Of a stretch of DNA of 64,000 bases, positions 1-8,072 are shown piece by piece. The notes beneath the pieces were generated by a model. That model was not told the origin of the DNA. It ran no database searches and saw only the letters and a program-made list of their open reading frames with translations. Every line of letters begins with the position of its first letter. The stretch's first letter is position 1. A program made the position numbers and the translations under genes. Source of the stretch: Cognatilysobacter terrigena (GTDB taxonomy: Bacteria > Pseudomonadota > Gammaproteobacteria > Xanthomonadales > Xanthomonadaceae); the NCBI RefSeq assembly GCF_004361065.1, contig NZ_SELT01000001.1, forward strand, positions 124,001 to 188,000, given 5' to 3'.

Positions 1-186
1 ATAGATGTCGGCCAGCCCGAACCACCAGACCACCGCCGTGGCCAGTGGCAGCCAGAGGTAGGCGTAGAACAGCCACGCGAGCAACGTGACGAGGCTCCAC
101 GTCGCGCGATGAAGCGGAGGTTGCGCGCGGGGCCGCACGATCAGCCGCGAGTCGAGCTTCTTCGGTGTGCGGCGACGTCGCTTCAT
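1..186 (-). CDS. pgaD: PgaD-like PNAG synthesis subunit, second copy, cut by window edge
   Basis: Only the first 62 codons are in the window. The frame starts with ATG at 186 and overlaps the stop of the preceding pgaC-like gene by 4 bases (ATGA). A basic N-terminus (MKRRRRTPKK) leads into a hydrophobic segment containing FYAYLWLPLAT. This matches YAYLWLPL in the complete PgaD at 1612-2085, so the two are paralogues. PgaD is known to pair with the glycosyltransferase PgaC in the inner membrane and to be needed for c-di-GMP-stimulated PNAG polymerisation. The rest of the gene lies left of base 1, so its integrity cannot be judged. Confidence 0.8.
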   Translation of the reverse strand, partial: MKRRRRTPKKLDSRLIVRPRAQPPLHRATWSLVTLLAWLFYAYLWLPLATAVVWWFGLADIY

Positions 187-1427
187 CGCAGCCCCCGATC
201 CGGACTGGCCCACGTCGCGCGTCGCAGGCCGCGTCGGCGCGCGAGCAACGTAGCGGGTACGGCGGCGACGGTCGTTGCGAAGCTGAGCATCCAGTAGGCG
301 ACCGGATACCAGATCACCCAGTAGTAGCTGCGGCCGACGTGCGTCTCGTAGCGGCGATCGATGATCAGGCTGGTCGCGAACTGCAGCAGGCAGACCAGCC
401 CGAGCACGACGCCGTGCCACGACGGAATGAGGGTGTCGACGCGCCAGGCCGGTGGCAGCGCGACGAACTTGCCGATCGCCCACAGCGCGAACATCAGCGC
501 CATCGAATAGGCCCACAGCACGCTGAGCACGTATTCGAGCACGACGCCCCACATCCGTCGCTTCCGCCAGGAGAAGAAGTCGCCGATGTGACGGACCAGA
601 ACTTCGACGCCGCCGCGCGCCCAGCGCAGGCGCTGCTGCCACAGTCCCTTGAGCGTCTCCGGCATGAGGATGAAACACATCGCATTCGGCTCGTAGCGGA
701 TGTCCCAGTGATCGAGCTGGAGACGCCAGCTGATGTCGATGTCCTCGGTGACGATCGTGTCCGACCAGTAGCCGATGCGATGCAGCGCGCTGCGGCGGAA
801 TGCCGCGATCACGCCGGAGATCGTGAACACCCGGCCGTAGACACGCTGCGCCCGCTTGATCATCCCGATGATCGCGGAGAACTCGCCGACCTGCAGCCGG
901 CCCAGCAGCGTCGAACGGTTGCGGATACGCGGGTTACCCGTCACCGCGCCGACGCGCGGACCGTCGGTGAGATGCCACACCATCCAGTGCACGGCGTACT
1001 CGTCGAGCACGGCGTCGCCGTCGATGCAGACGAGGTATTCCGAGCGCGCGGCCAACGCCCCCATGCGCAGCGCATTGGCCTTGCCGAGGTTACGGCTGAG
1101 GTGCAGCACGCGAAGCCGCGGATTCGCGCGGGCCAGCGTGTTCAGCTGCTCGGCGGTGTCGTCGGTGCTGCCGTCGTCGATCGCGACGACTTCATAGTCC
1201 GGAGACCGTTGCGCCAACGCGGCGCCGATCGTATCCCGGACGTTCGGGCCTTCGTTGTGGCACGGCACCAGGATGGTGGCGAGCGGGTAGTGCAGCAGCG
1301 CCGGCGGTTCGTCGCGGTGCAGTGCGTGGCGCTCGCGCCGGAAGAAGTAATACAGCGCGCCCGTTATCCAGACGAACGACATCAGCATCGGGTAGAAGAA
1401 CGTGCATTCGAACAGGACGCCGATCAT
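183..1427 (-). CDS. pgaC: PgaC-like poly-N-acetylglucosamine synthase, second copy
   Basis: A 414-residue family 2 glycosyltransferase of the PgaC/IcaA/HmsR type, which polymerises UDP-GlcNAc into PNAG at the inner membrane. An N-terminal membrane segment (about 2-30) is followed by the catalytic core. The core keeps DGS (about 86), CIDGDAV (about 135-141), TEDID (about 228) and the acceptor motif QQRLRWARGG (about 265-274). Several membrane helices close the protein. It is strikingly similar throughout to the pgaC at 2082-3332, suggesting a local duplication. It is followed by its own pgaD through an ATGA overlap. The 184-base gap to the upstream operon contains a perfect inverted repeat, so this pair may have separate expression. 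All catalytic motifs look intact. Confidence 0.9.
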   Translation of the reverse strand: MIGVLFECTFFYPMLMSFVWITGALYYFFRRERHALHRDEPPALLHYPLATILVPCHNEGPNVRDTIGAALAQRSPDYEVVAIDDGSTDDTAEQLNTLARANPRLRVLHLSRNLGKANALRMGALAARSEYLVCIDGDAVLDEYAVHWMVWHLTDGPRVGAVTGNPRIRNRSTLLGRLQVGEFSAIIGMIKRAQRVYGRVFTISGVIAAFRRSALHRIGYWSDTIVTEDIDISWRLQLDHWDIRYEPNAMCFILMPETLKGLWQQRLRWARGGVEVLVRHIGDFFSWRKRRMWGVVLEYVLSVLWAYSMALMFALWAIGKFVALPPAWRVDTLIPSWHGVVLGLVCLLQFATSLIIDRRYETHVGRSYYWVIWYPVAYWMLSFATTVAAVPATLLARRRGLRRATWASPDRGLR

Positions 1428-1565
1428 CAGGCGCCCTCGACATCACGTGCGTCACGTGTCTCGTTTTGGTGATCCCCGCGTCCGTGCAAGGCGCATCGAT
1501 ACGACGCAACAGAACCCAGCCGCACGGAACCTCCCGGCATCGACCGGGCGCCAGTGTTGCCTCGA

Positions 1566-1602
1566 CCGTGTGAGCCCGCGGTGGCCGCCGCGGCTCACAC
1601 GG
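1566..1602. terminator. Stem-loop after pgaABCD
   Basis: Perfect 11-base arms (CCGTGTGAGCC at 1566-1576 and GGCTCACACGG at 1592-1602) enclose a 15-base GC-rich loop. The element sits 10 bases beyond the pgaD stop, between the first pga operon and the second pgaCD pair. It lacks a clear T-run on either strand, so it could be a weak terminator, an RNA-stability element or a partial-readthrough attenuator. Confidence 0.5.
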
Positions 1603-1611
1603 TGTTGACCG

Positions 1612-2085
1612 TTACAGCGCGAACGGTGTCGAGCGGTGGATGCCCGATAGACGCGCATCTTCGCCCATCGCCAGGGTCATCGACTTCGCACCGGCGAGGC
1701 GGTCGGACAGTTCCATCGGCGCGCCCAGCGACTCCGCCACTTCCGGCAGCTGCACGTTGCCCGGATTCGAGCGACGGTCCGGCCCGCTGAAGCGGTGCCG
1801 GTTCCACTCCGCCCAGGCGACGAGCACGACCGTGGCGATCACGCCGATGATCGCGATGGTCAGCAGCATCATCTCGTCGATGCGGTTGTTGCGGACGTAC
1901 AGCTCCACATAGCTGGTGCGGACGCCCAGCAGCCAGGCGATCACCGTGATGAGCGGCAGCCAGAGGTAGGCGTACAGCACCCAGGCGGCGAGGGTGAGCA
2001 CGCTGTGCATCGTGCGCATCGCCTGCGGGGCGGGTTCCTTCGGAGCGTAGATGAAGGGGTCTTGGGTCGGTTGGGTGGTGCTCAT
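1612..2085 (-). CDS. pgaD: PgaD, PNAG synthesis auxiliary membrane protein
   Basis: 157 residues, starting at the ATG that overlaps the pgaC stop by 4 bases. Two membrane helices are visible, about 28-54 (with LYAYLWLPLITVIAW) and about 71-92 (with MLLTIAIIGVIATVVLVAW). They are followed by a cytoplasmic tail containing AEWNRHRFSG. PgaD forms a complex with PgaC, and in E. coli c-di-GMP stabilises the pair. The tail (about 100-157) is longer and more hydrophilic than I would expect for the family. Last gene of the pgaABCD operon, with a stem-loop just downstream. Confidence 0.87.
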   Translation of the reverse strand: MSTTQPTQDPFIYAPKEPAPQAMRTMHSVLTLAAWVLYAYLWLPLITVIAWLLGVRTSYVELYVRNNRIDEMMLLTIAIIGVIATVVLVAWAEWNRHRFSGPDRRSNPGNVQLPEVAESLGAPMELSDRLAGAKSMTLAMGEDARLSGIHRSTPFAL

Positions 2086-3332
2086 CGATAACCTCGGTCT
2101 GGACTGGTCCAGGTGGCAACGCCGCGTGGCTTGGCGAAGAGAACGCTCGGTACCGCGACGATGGTGGTGAGCATGCTCAGCAACCAGTACGCCAGCGGGT
2201 ACCAGATGATCCAGAAGTAGTTCCAGCCGATGCCTTTTTCGTAGCGTCGGTCGATGAAGAGGCTGATCGCGAACTGCAACAGGCAGGTGACGCCCAACAC
2301 CACGCCATGCCAGTGCGGGATGAGGCCACCCGTCTGCAGGCCCGGCGGAATGTCGAAGAAGTAGCTGAGCAGCCAGAGGACGATCGACAGCAGCATCGAG
2401 AACGACCAGACGACGCTCAGCATGTACTCGAGCACCACGCCCCACATGCGGCGCTTGCGCCAGGCATTGAGCGACTTGGCATGGCGGGTGATCACTTCGA
2501 CGCCACCGCGCGCCCAGCGCAGGCGCTGTTTCCAGAGGCCGCGGAACGTCTCCGGCATCAGGATGTAGGCGAGCGCGTTCGGCTCGTAGCGGATGTCCCA
2601 ATGGTCGATCTGCAGGCGCCAGCTGACGTCGATGTCCTCCGTCACCATGTCGTCGGCCCAGTAGCCGATGCGATGCAGCGCCGTCTTGCGGAATGCGGAC
2701 ACCACGCCCGACACGGTGAAGATGCGGCCGTAGCTGCGCTGCGCGCGCTTGATCATGCCGATGATCGAGCTGAACTCGCCGACCTGCATCTTGCCGAGCA
2801 GCGTCGACCGGTTGCGGATGCGCGGGTTGCCCGTCACCGCGCCGACGCGGGGACCGCTGGTGAGATGGAACACCAGCCATTGCGTGGCGTTGGGATGCAG
2901 CAGGGCGTCGCCGTCGATGCAGACGAGGTACTCGCTGCGCGAGGCCAGCGTGCCCATGCGCAGTGCGTTCGCCTTGCCGAGGTTCCGGTCCAGATGGATC
3001 ACGCGCATGTTCGCGTGCTGCTCGGCGAGGGCGTCGAGGCGCGGGCCGGTGTCGTCCGTGCTGCCGTCGTTGATCGCGATGATTTCGTATTCGGGATAGT
3101 TCTGCGCGGCGAGCCACGCGATGGTGTCTTCGACGTGCGCGCCCTCGTTGTGGCACGGCACGAGGATGGACGTCATCGGATGCGCTTTCAGCGGCGGCAG
3201 GTCGTCCGGCGTCCACTTCTTCCGCTCGCGGCGGAAGTAGTAGTACAGGCCACCGGCCATCCAGATCAGCGACATCACGATCGGGTAGAAGAAGGCGAAG
3301 CCGAACAGGACGCCGAGCACGTCGAAGCTCAT
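2082..3332 (-). CDS. pgaC: PgaC, poly-beta-1,6-N-acetylglucosamine synthase
   Basis: 416-residue processive GT2 enzyme polymerising UDP-GlcNAc to PNAG, the biofilm matrix polysaccharide. An N-terminal membrane segment (about 5-32) precedes the cytosolic catalytic domain. That domain has NDGS (88-91), CIDGD (138-142), TEDID (231-235) and QRLRW (269-273), the expected UDP-binding, metal, base and acceptor motifs. C-terminal helices follow at about 298-325, 345-362 and 375-402. It starts one base after the pgaB stop and overlaps pgaD, as expected for a translationally coupled operon. All core motifs are intact. The gene at 183-1427 is a close paralogue. Confidence 0.95.
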   Translation of the reverse strand: MSFDVLGVLFGFAFFYPIVMSLIWMAGGLYYYFRRERKKWTPDDLPPLKAHPMTSILVPCHNEGAHVEDTIAWLAAQNYPEYEIIAINDGSTDDTGPRLDALAEQHANMRVIHLDRNLGKANALRMGTLASRSEYLVCIDGDALLHPNATQWLVFHLTSGPRVGAVTGNPRIRNRSTLLGKMQVGEFSSIIGMIKRAQRSYGRIFTVSGVVSAFRKTALHRIGYWADDMVTEDIDVSWRLQIDHWDIRYEPNALAYILMPETFRGLWKQRLRWARGGVEVITRHAKSLNAWRKRRMWGVVLEYMLSVVWSFSMLLSIVLWLLSYFFDIPPGLQTGGLIPHWHGVVLGVTCLLQFAISLFIDRRYEKGIGWNYFWIIWYPLAYWLLSMLTTIVAVPSVLFAKPRGVATWTSPDRGYR

Positions 3333-3333
3333 G

Positions 3334-4956
3334 TCAGCGCTCCTGGTAGGGGAACGCGCGGGCGCTGATCGCTGCGCGCGCCGGGTCGAGTGGCGGTACG
3401 TCCTTCAGGGGCACGTCACGGCTGTAACCGACGTGCCGGCCTCCGCTGGCGACGACACGTCGTGCCTGGGCTTCCAGTTCGTCCGGCGGCAGGGGATTCG
3501 TCGCGTCGCCGGCGTCGATCACGAACACCGTGCGATCCAGTGCATCCGGCGATGCCGCAACCGCGCGGACGGTCCGATCGACCGCACCGCGCGATGCGCG
3601 CGTGTCCGGCGGCAGCATCACCGCGAGGAAGTCGTAATTCGACGTCATCGCCGGCAGCTGGCCCGCCGTTGCCGACGGATCGCTCGTCGAGATCGGGATC
3701 GAACGCACCTTGACGAAATCCGGCCGCACGGCGTCCACCGCGGCCACCGCCGCATCGCCGCCGTCAGCGACCACGACGCCATCCACCGCCGTCGCCGCGA
3801 CGTCGGCATATGCATTCGACGACGCGTTCGCCGGCATCCATGCGAGGACCTGTGCGCCCGAGCGTGCCTTGATGCGTGCGGCGACGTGCGACAGCACATC
3901 CGAACGCGTGCTCACGCTCGAGCCCGCAAACCACGCGCCGCCGTCGCTCGTCATGGCATCGACGATCACGTGGCTGGGATGGATCGCACGGATGCGTTCG
4001 GCGAGCGCGTCGACGCCCGACGGGCCGGCGGCCGCGATGTCGTCCAGCGACACGCGCACCGCACGGATACCGTCGAGGCGCGGGTCGCGGCGCAGCTCGT
4101 AGGCGACGTCGCTGGCGCCGGCGTTTTCGGACATCACGAGGCGCGCACCGGGGAAGGCGGGATCGCCCACCCGTGCACCGCCCGCATAGCGCAACTCGCT
4201 GGTGTTCGTGCGACCGTCGGGGCCGACGATCGTCGCCAGGCCGAGCGAGTCGGCGGCTGCGCGTGCCGCACCACTCGCGCCGCCGCTCGGCCACACGACG
4301 AGTTGCGGGCGACGGCCGGTCGCACGTTCGATGCGTTCGACGCTGGTGGCGAGGTCCGCACGGATGCGTTCGCGCTGCGCGGCCTCGGTCTCGTAGCCGC
4401 CGTTCCAGCGGCGCACGAGGGCGGCCGGAAGCAGGTCGCCCTGTGGGTCGCCGGCGATCGGCGTCGCGAGGTCATGGCCCTGTGTCGCGAAGTCGATCAA
4501 CCCGCTGGCCTGCAACGCCTTGACCTCGCTCCAGCCGAGGAACGCGCTGCGCGGAACGTCACGCGTGCCGACACGTACGTCGGCCGATGCATCGAGGCGC
4601 GAGGTCGGCAACGCGACCAGCGCCGGATAGTTGAACGCGCGCAGCACCGGCAGCGCCTGCGTGTAGACGCTGCGGTAGCCGCCGTCGAACGTGAGCAGCA
4701 CGGCGTTGGCCGGCAACGTGCCGCGACCGGCGCGTGCGTCGCGAACCGCTTGCGCAGTGACCGGCACGTAGCCGTGTGCGCGCAGCCAGTCGAGCTGCAT
4801 CGCGAAGTTGCGCGTGGTGACCGCTTCCGTATCGGGTTCGCCGTCGGGAATCGTGGTGGGGCGGATGTCGTGCCAGCCGAGAACGACCAGCGCGTGCGCG
4901 GGACGCGGCATCGCCGCGGTGAGCAGGAGCGCGAAGAAGAGAGCGACCGATCGCAT
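3334..4956 (-). CDS. pgaB: PgaB-like PNAG-processing protein with degenerate catalytic motifs
   Basis: 540 residues with an export signal (about 1-22, ending PRPAHA), then a polysaccharide-deacetylase domain (about 23-260) and a C-terminal glycosyl-hydrolase-like domain, the PgaB layout. Position in the operon (pgaA-B-C-D) supports the name. The active site does not look functional. The family TFDDG is TFDGG here (89-93), so the metal-binding second Asp is Gly92. The segment holding the two metal-ligand His in E. coli PgaB (SHTWNSH) aligns with TQGHDLA (158-164), giving Gln159 and Ala164. The hydrolase-domain HDD motif appears as ADGG. E. coli residues are recalled from family knowledge. WHDI (27-30) and VVWPSG (220-225) are retained. 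The protein may keep only glycan-binding or export roles. Confidence 0.85.
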   Translation of the reverse strand: MRSVALFFALLLTAAMPRPAHALVVLGWHDIRPTTIPDGEPDTEAVTTRNFAMQLDWLRAHGYVPVTAQAVRDARAGRGTLPANAVLLTFDGGYRSVYTQALPVLRAFNYPALVALPTSRLDASADVRVGTRDVPRSAFLGWSEVKALQASGLIDFATQGHDLATPIAGDPQGDLLPAALVRRWNGGYETEAAQRERIRADLATSVERIERATGRRPQLVVWPSGGASGAARAAADSLGLATIVGPDGRTNTSELRYAGGARVGDPAFPGARLVMSENAGASDVAYELRRDPRLDGIRAVRVSLDDIAAAGPSGVDALAERIRAIHPSHVIVDAMTSDGGAWFAGSSVSTRSDVLSHVAARIKARSGAQVLAWMPANASSNAYADVAATAVDGVVVADGGDAAVAAVDAVRPDFVKVRSIPISTSDPSATAGQLPAMTSNYDFLAVMLPPDTRASRGAVDRTVRAVAASPDALDRTVFVIDAGDATNPLPPDELEAQARRVVASGGRHVGYSRDVPLKDVPPLDPARAAISARAFPYQER

Positions 4957-7049
4957 CAGAACCCCCAGCGGTAGGCCGCTTCAAATCCGACGCGGCGCTC
5001 GCGGCCCCCGTCGTACACCGGGCGTGCCCAGAACACGCCATACGTGAACGTGTGCCCCATCGCGGGGCGCCACTCCTGGTAGTAGGAAATCGATGGCACC
5101 CACTTCGTGCCGAACCCTTCCTGCCAGTACGGCCCAGCTTCGAGCGTGAGGCGCTGGCGGAGGTAGGCGTCGTAGTGACGCCAGATCAGAGGGTTGAAGC
5201 GCACGCCCACCGTCGCCATCGCGTCCTGCGACGGGTTGAAATACGGCGAATCGTCGCGCGAGCCGCGGCTCGTCCACAGCGACCCGAGTCCGTCGATCAT
5301 CAGGCGCGGATTCGTGTAGAGGCGCAGGCGACCGTAGGCGTAGAGCTGGTCGCGGTTGTTGCCGTCGCTGTAGTCGAGGTGCTTGTAGTTGAAGTCGACC
5401 GCGGCGTAATCGTTCGGATGCCAGTTCGCGGTGATGCGCCAGGAGTCGGCATCGAAGCCCGCGCGACGCGCCTGCAGCGAGGTATCGACGTCGTTCTTCG
5501 CGACCTGTCCGCGCAGCGTCCAGTCGTCGTTGATGTACCAGGCGCCGTCGAGCGTCCACGCGTTGTCTTTTTTCGGCTGCTCGACCGTGTAGCCCGAAAC
5601 GCGGAATCCGAAGTCGCGATAGCGATAGTCGACCGCCGCGCCGATACGGCGATAGGTGACGGTGTCCGGCACGAATTCGGCGTCCATCGTGTCGCCGACG
5701 ATGCCGACGCGCCAGCGATAGCCGAGCAGCGGCGTCCACGTTTCGTAGTTCAGGCGGTGGTCGCGGATACCGAGCGGGCCGGTGACATTCGTTTCCGGCG
5801 TATTGCGGCCGCTGACGTACGCGATGCGGCCGATCGGCCCGTTGCGCAGCCAGACTTCCTCCTGCAGGCGCTCGGCATGCAGGTTCTTCGGATAGCGCTT
5901 CTGCACCTGGTCGTTCGCGGCCATCGCTTCGTCGACGCGGCCGAGTTCGTACAGCGCCGACACCCGCGCGATCTCCGCGTCGCGGTTGTGCGGATCCATC
6001 GTCAGCGCCATGTCGTAGTGCTCGAGCGCGGACGTCGGATGGCCGCGTCGATACATCAATGCGCCCCACGCGGCCTGCGTATTGGAGCGGTTCGGCCCCA
6101 TGCGCACGAGCGGCTCCATGATCTCCTGCGCCCGCGCGTTTTCGTCGCCGAACGAGACCATCTGCGCGTAGGCCATTTCGGCGCGGTAGCGCTTCCAGTT
6201 CGCCTGGTCGAAGTCCGCGCCCGGGCGTTCGATCCATGCCGGCTGCGAATCGACGAGCTGCTTCATCATCGGCAGCGCAAGGTCGAAACGCTCCTGCTCG
6301 ATGTACGCGTACGCGAGCAGGATGCGGTTGTCGATGTCGTTCGGATCCTTCGCCAGCGCCTTTTCGAGCGCGGCCTGCGCTTCTTGCGGACGATGCAGCG
6401 CGAGGTAGGAATCGGCGGCGGGGCCGTGTGCGTAGGCGGGGAGGTCGACGCCTTCGCGCGTCAGCGCTTCGTATTCGTCGATCGTCTTCTGGTACATGCC
6501 GAGCGCGTTCGTCGCGCTCAGCGCATCCATGCGCAGGCGGGTCTTCTCCCAATTCGTGCGGTCGGGGTGCGACTGCAGCTCCTGCACGGCGTCGTATGCG
6601 CTGCGCATCTCGGCGTTGGGGTCGTCGAGGTCTTCCGGATACGCCATGCCCCAGCCGATCTGGCGGGCGACGCGGTCGCCCTGGATGCGGTCGCGGTCGT
6701 AGTCGGCGAAGTCCGAGGCCCAGCGGGCGCGGAGTTCGTCGGCCCGGTACGACGCGCCGAGGTCGGTCAGCGTGAGCGCCTGCATCCGGTAGGCGACGTC
6801 GTCTTGGGGGTTCGCGGCCAACAGGTGCTGGTAGATCGCGAGCGCCTCGGCCCACTGCTCGGCCTTGCGTGCGGCCTCGGCCTGCGCGAGCAGGTTGTCG
6901 CGGACGCTGCGGCTCGTGACCGGGGGCAGCGCCACGGTCGCGTCCGGCGTCGACGCCGCGCTGGGAGGCATTTGACGGTCCTGAGCCACGGCGGTCGTCC
7001 AGACCAAGGGCAGCAGGAGCGCCAGTGCAGTTTTTCGGATGGGTCGCAC
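4956..7049 (-). CDS. pgaA: PgaA, PNAG export outer-membrane porin with TPR domain
   Basis: About 697 residues from the GTG at 7049. This start puts a short basic end directly before the hydrophobic signal ALALLLPLVWTTAVA. A TTG at 7118 would add 23 residues of unusual leader. The N-terminal half is TPR-rich (for example AIYQHLLAANPQDDVAYRM and ALEHYDMALTMDPHNRDAEI). The C-terminal third is a beta-barrel with alternating aromatic strands ending in Phe (AAYRWGF), typical of outer-membrane proteins. PgaA exports deacetylated PNAG, and its TPR part binds PgaB. First gene of the operon. Its stop overlaps the pgaB start by one base. The 191 bases upstream must hold the promoter, but I see no convincing -35/-10 pair. 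Confidence 0.9.
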   Translation of the reverse strand: MRPIRKTALALLLPLVWTTAVAQDRQMPPSAASTPDATVALPPVTSRSVRDNLLAQAEAARKAEQWAEALAIYQHLLAANPQDDVAYRMQALTLTDLGASYRADELRARWASDFADYDRDRIQGDRVARQIGWGMAYPEDLDDPNAEMRSAYDAVQELQSHPDRTNWEKTRLRMDALSATNALGMYQKTIDEYEALTREGVDLPAYAHGPAADSYLALHRPQEAQAALEKALAKDPNDIDNRILLAYAYIEQERFDLALPMMKQLVDSQPAWIERPGADFDQANWKRYRAEMAYAQMVSFGDENARAQEIMEPLVRMGPNRSNTQAAWGALMYRRGHPTSALEHYDMALTMDPHNRDAEIARVSALYELGRVDEAMAANDQVQKRYPKNLHAERLQEEVWLRNGPIGRIAYVSGRNTPETNVTGPLGIRDHRLNYETWTPLLGYRWRVGIVGDTMDAEFVPDTVTYRRIGAAVDYRYRDFGFRVSGYTVEQPKKDNAWTLDGAWYINDDWTLRGQVAKNDVDTSLQARRAGFDADSWRITANWHPNDYAAVDFNYKHLDYSDGNNRDQLYAYGRLRLYTNPRLMIDGLGSLWTSRGSRDDSPYFNPSQDAMATVGVRFNPLIWRHYDAYLRQRLTLEAGPYWQEGFGTKWVPSISYYQEWRPAMGHTFTYGVFWARPVYDGGRERRVGFEAAYRWGF

Positions 7050-7173
7050 GAGTCGGTCCGGTGGAGTCGAAATCGGGGCTGAACGACGACGAGTCTTCCG
7101 CCCCGAATGTGAAGGCAACGTAGGCTAAATCGAGAAGCCGATCACAATTTATTGGCCCGACTGGACACATGGA

Positions 7174-7220
7174 CGGCCGTTCGGCCGACGAACCGACCTC
7201 GGCCGACGAGCGGCCGTTCG
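7174..7220. repeat. GC-rich repeat cluster upstream of pgaA
   Basis: CGGCCGTTCG occurs at 7174-7183 and 7211-7220, and TCGGCCGACGA at 7181-7191 and 7199-7209, with self-complementary cores (CGGCCG, TCGGCCGA). It lies between the pgaA start and the small gene at 7241-7558. It could be a protein-binding site, part of the pgaA leader, or a terminator for the upstream gene; the sequence does not decide. Confidence 0.4.
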
Positions 7221-7240
7221 CGACGTTTGGGGTGCGAAAG

Positions 7241-7558
7241 TCAGGACCCGCGCGGGTCCGCGAGCTCGTTCAGGTGGTCGACCCGCTGCTTGGCGGTGTC
7301 GGCAATCTCCGAATCCCACGGCGACGGGCCGCGGACGACCACGTTCGGAATTACCGCGGCGGAGGACTGGCGCCAGACGGCATTGAGCGCCTCGCGGTCC
7401 GGGTGGGACAGGATCAGCGCGGAAAGCATGCAGTCGTTGACCTGCGCCCGGCCGATCATGATCGCCAGGTACTGCGCCAGCAGGGACATCTGTTCCTTGA
7501 GGAACGCGACGTCCGCCTCGAGCGCTTCGATCCGGTCCTGGGTGTCGTCTTCAGCCAT
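7241..7558 (-). CDS. Small acidic protein of unknown function
   Basis: 105 residues starting MAEDDTQDRIEALEAD. The N-terminal 35 residues have heptad-like spacing (IEALEADVAFLKEQMSLLAQ) and should form an amphipathic helix or coiled coil. The rest contains HPDREALNAVWRQ and a C-terminal segment with VDHLNELADPRGS. No signal peptide or membrane segment. I do not recognise a family. It reads toward pgaA with about 190 bases between, and is divergent from the membrane protein at 7739. Codon use looks like its neighbours, which supports a real gene. Confidence 0.65.
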   Translation of the reverse strand: MAEDDTQDRIEALEADVAFLKEQMSLLAQYLAIMIGRAQVNDCMLSALILSHPDREALNAVWRQSSAAVIPNVVVRGPSPWDSEIADTAKQRVDHLNELADPRGS

Positions 7559-7738
7559 GGGGCCAGCGTGGCAGGCCGCGATTCGCGGTGCGGTGAAGTT
7601 GTCGGCGGTCGAGCCCGGCCCCGCGTCGAGTTCGTATGGCGCGGCGGGCGAGGCGACGCCGGACCACGCGGCGACCGCGGGAAGGCCAGCGCGTCCGCAA
7701 GGGCGGATACTTCGGATGTCCCGACTGCGGAGACCGGC

Positions 7739-7999
7739 ATGACCGCTCACGACTGGTCCCGGGTACTCGAGTGGTGCGCCGGCATGGGTTACGCGACGCT
7801 GTTCGCATGGGCATTCGCCTGGCTCGGCATGCGCGACGCGATCTACCGCTTGCACCGTCGCTGGTTTGCGATCGAACGCCCCGCCTACGAAACGCTGATG
7901 TTCGTCCTGATCGGCGCGTTCAAGCTGGCGTTGATGGTGTTCTTCCTCTTTCCGTTGATCGCGCTGCACGTCAGTGGCGTGCTGGACGCTGCGCCGTGA
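7739..7999 (+). CDS. DUF6868-like small inner-membrane protein
   Basis: 86 residues with two hydrophobic helices (about 12-30 and 54-78) flanking a basic, aromatic linker containing YRLHRRWFAIER. The pattern LEWC...W...RDAIYRLHRRWF...GAFKL is how I remember the DUF6868 family of small proteobacterial membrane proteins. That assignment is from memory, not a search. ATG at 7739 is preceded by a GGAG-like site about 7 bases upstream. The function of the family is not known to me. The universal stress protein begins 73 bases downstream on the same strand, so they may share a transcript. Confidence 0.75.
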   Translation: MTAHDWSRVLEWCAGMGYATLFAWAFAWLGMRDAIYRLHRRWFAIERPAYETLMFVLIGAFKLALMVFFLFPLIALHVSGVLDAAP

Positions 8000-8072
8000 G
8001 CCCCGTAGTCGACGATCGCAACCGCATGTACTGATCCGCGAGCCAACCGGGCGACGGCCCGAGGAGGTAGCC

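Noticed and set aside
5052-7082. 676-codon open frame on the plus strand opposite pgaA
   Set aside because: It is the exact antisense of a well-supported TPR/barrel protein. Its Arg/Ala/Val-rich composition is typical of GC-rich shadow frames, and it has no domain.
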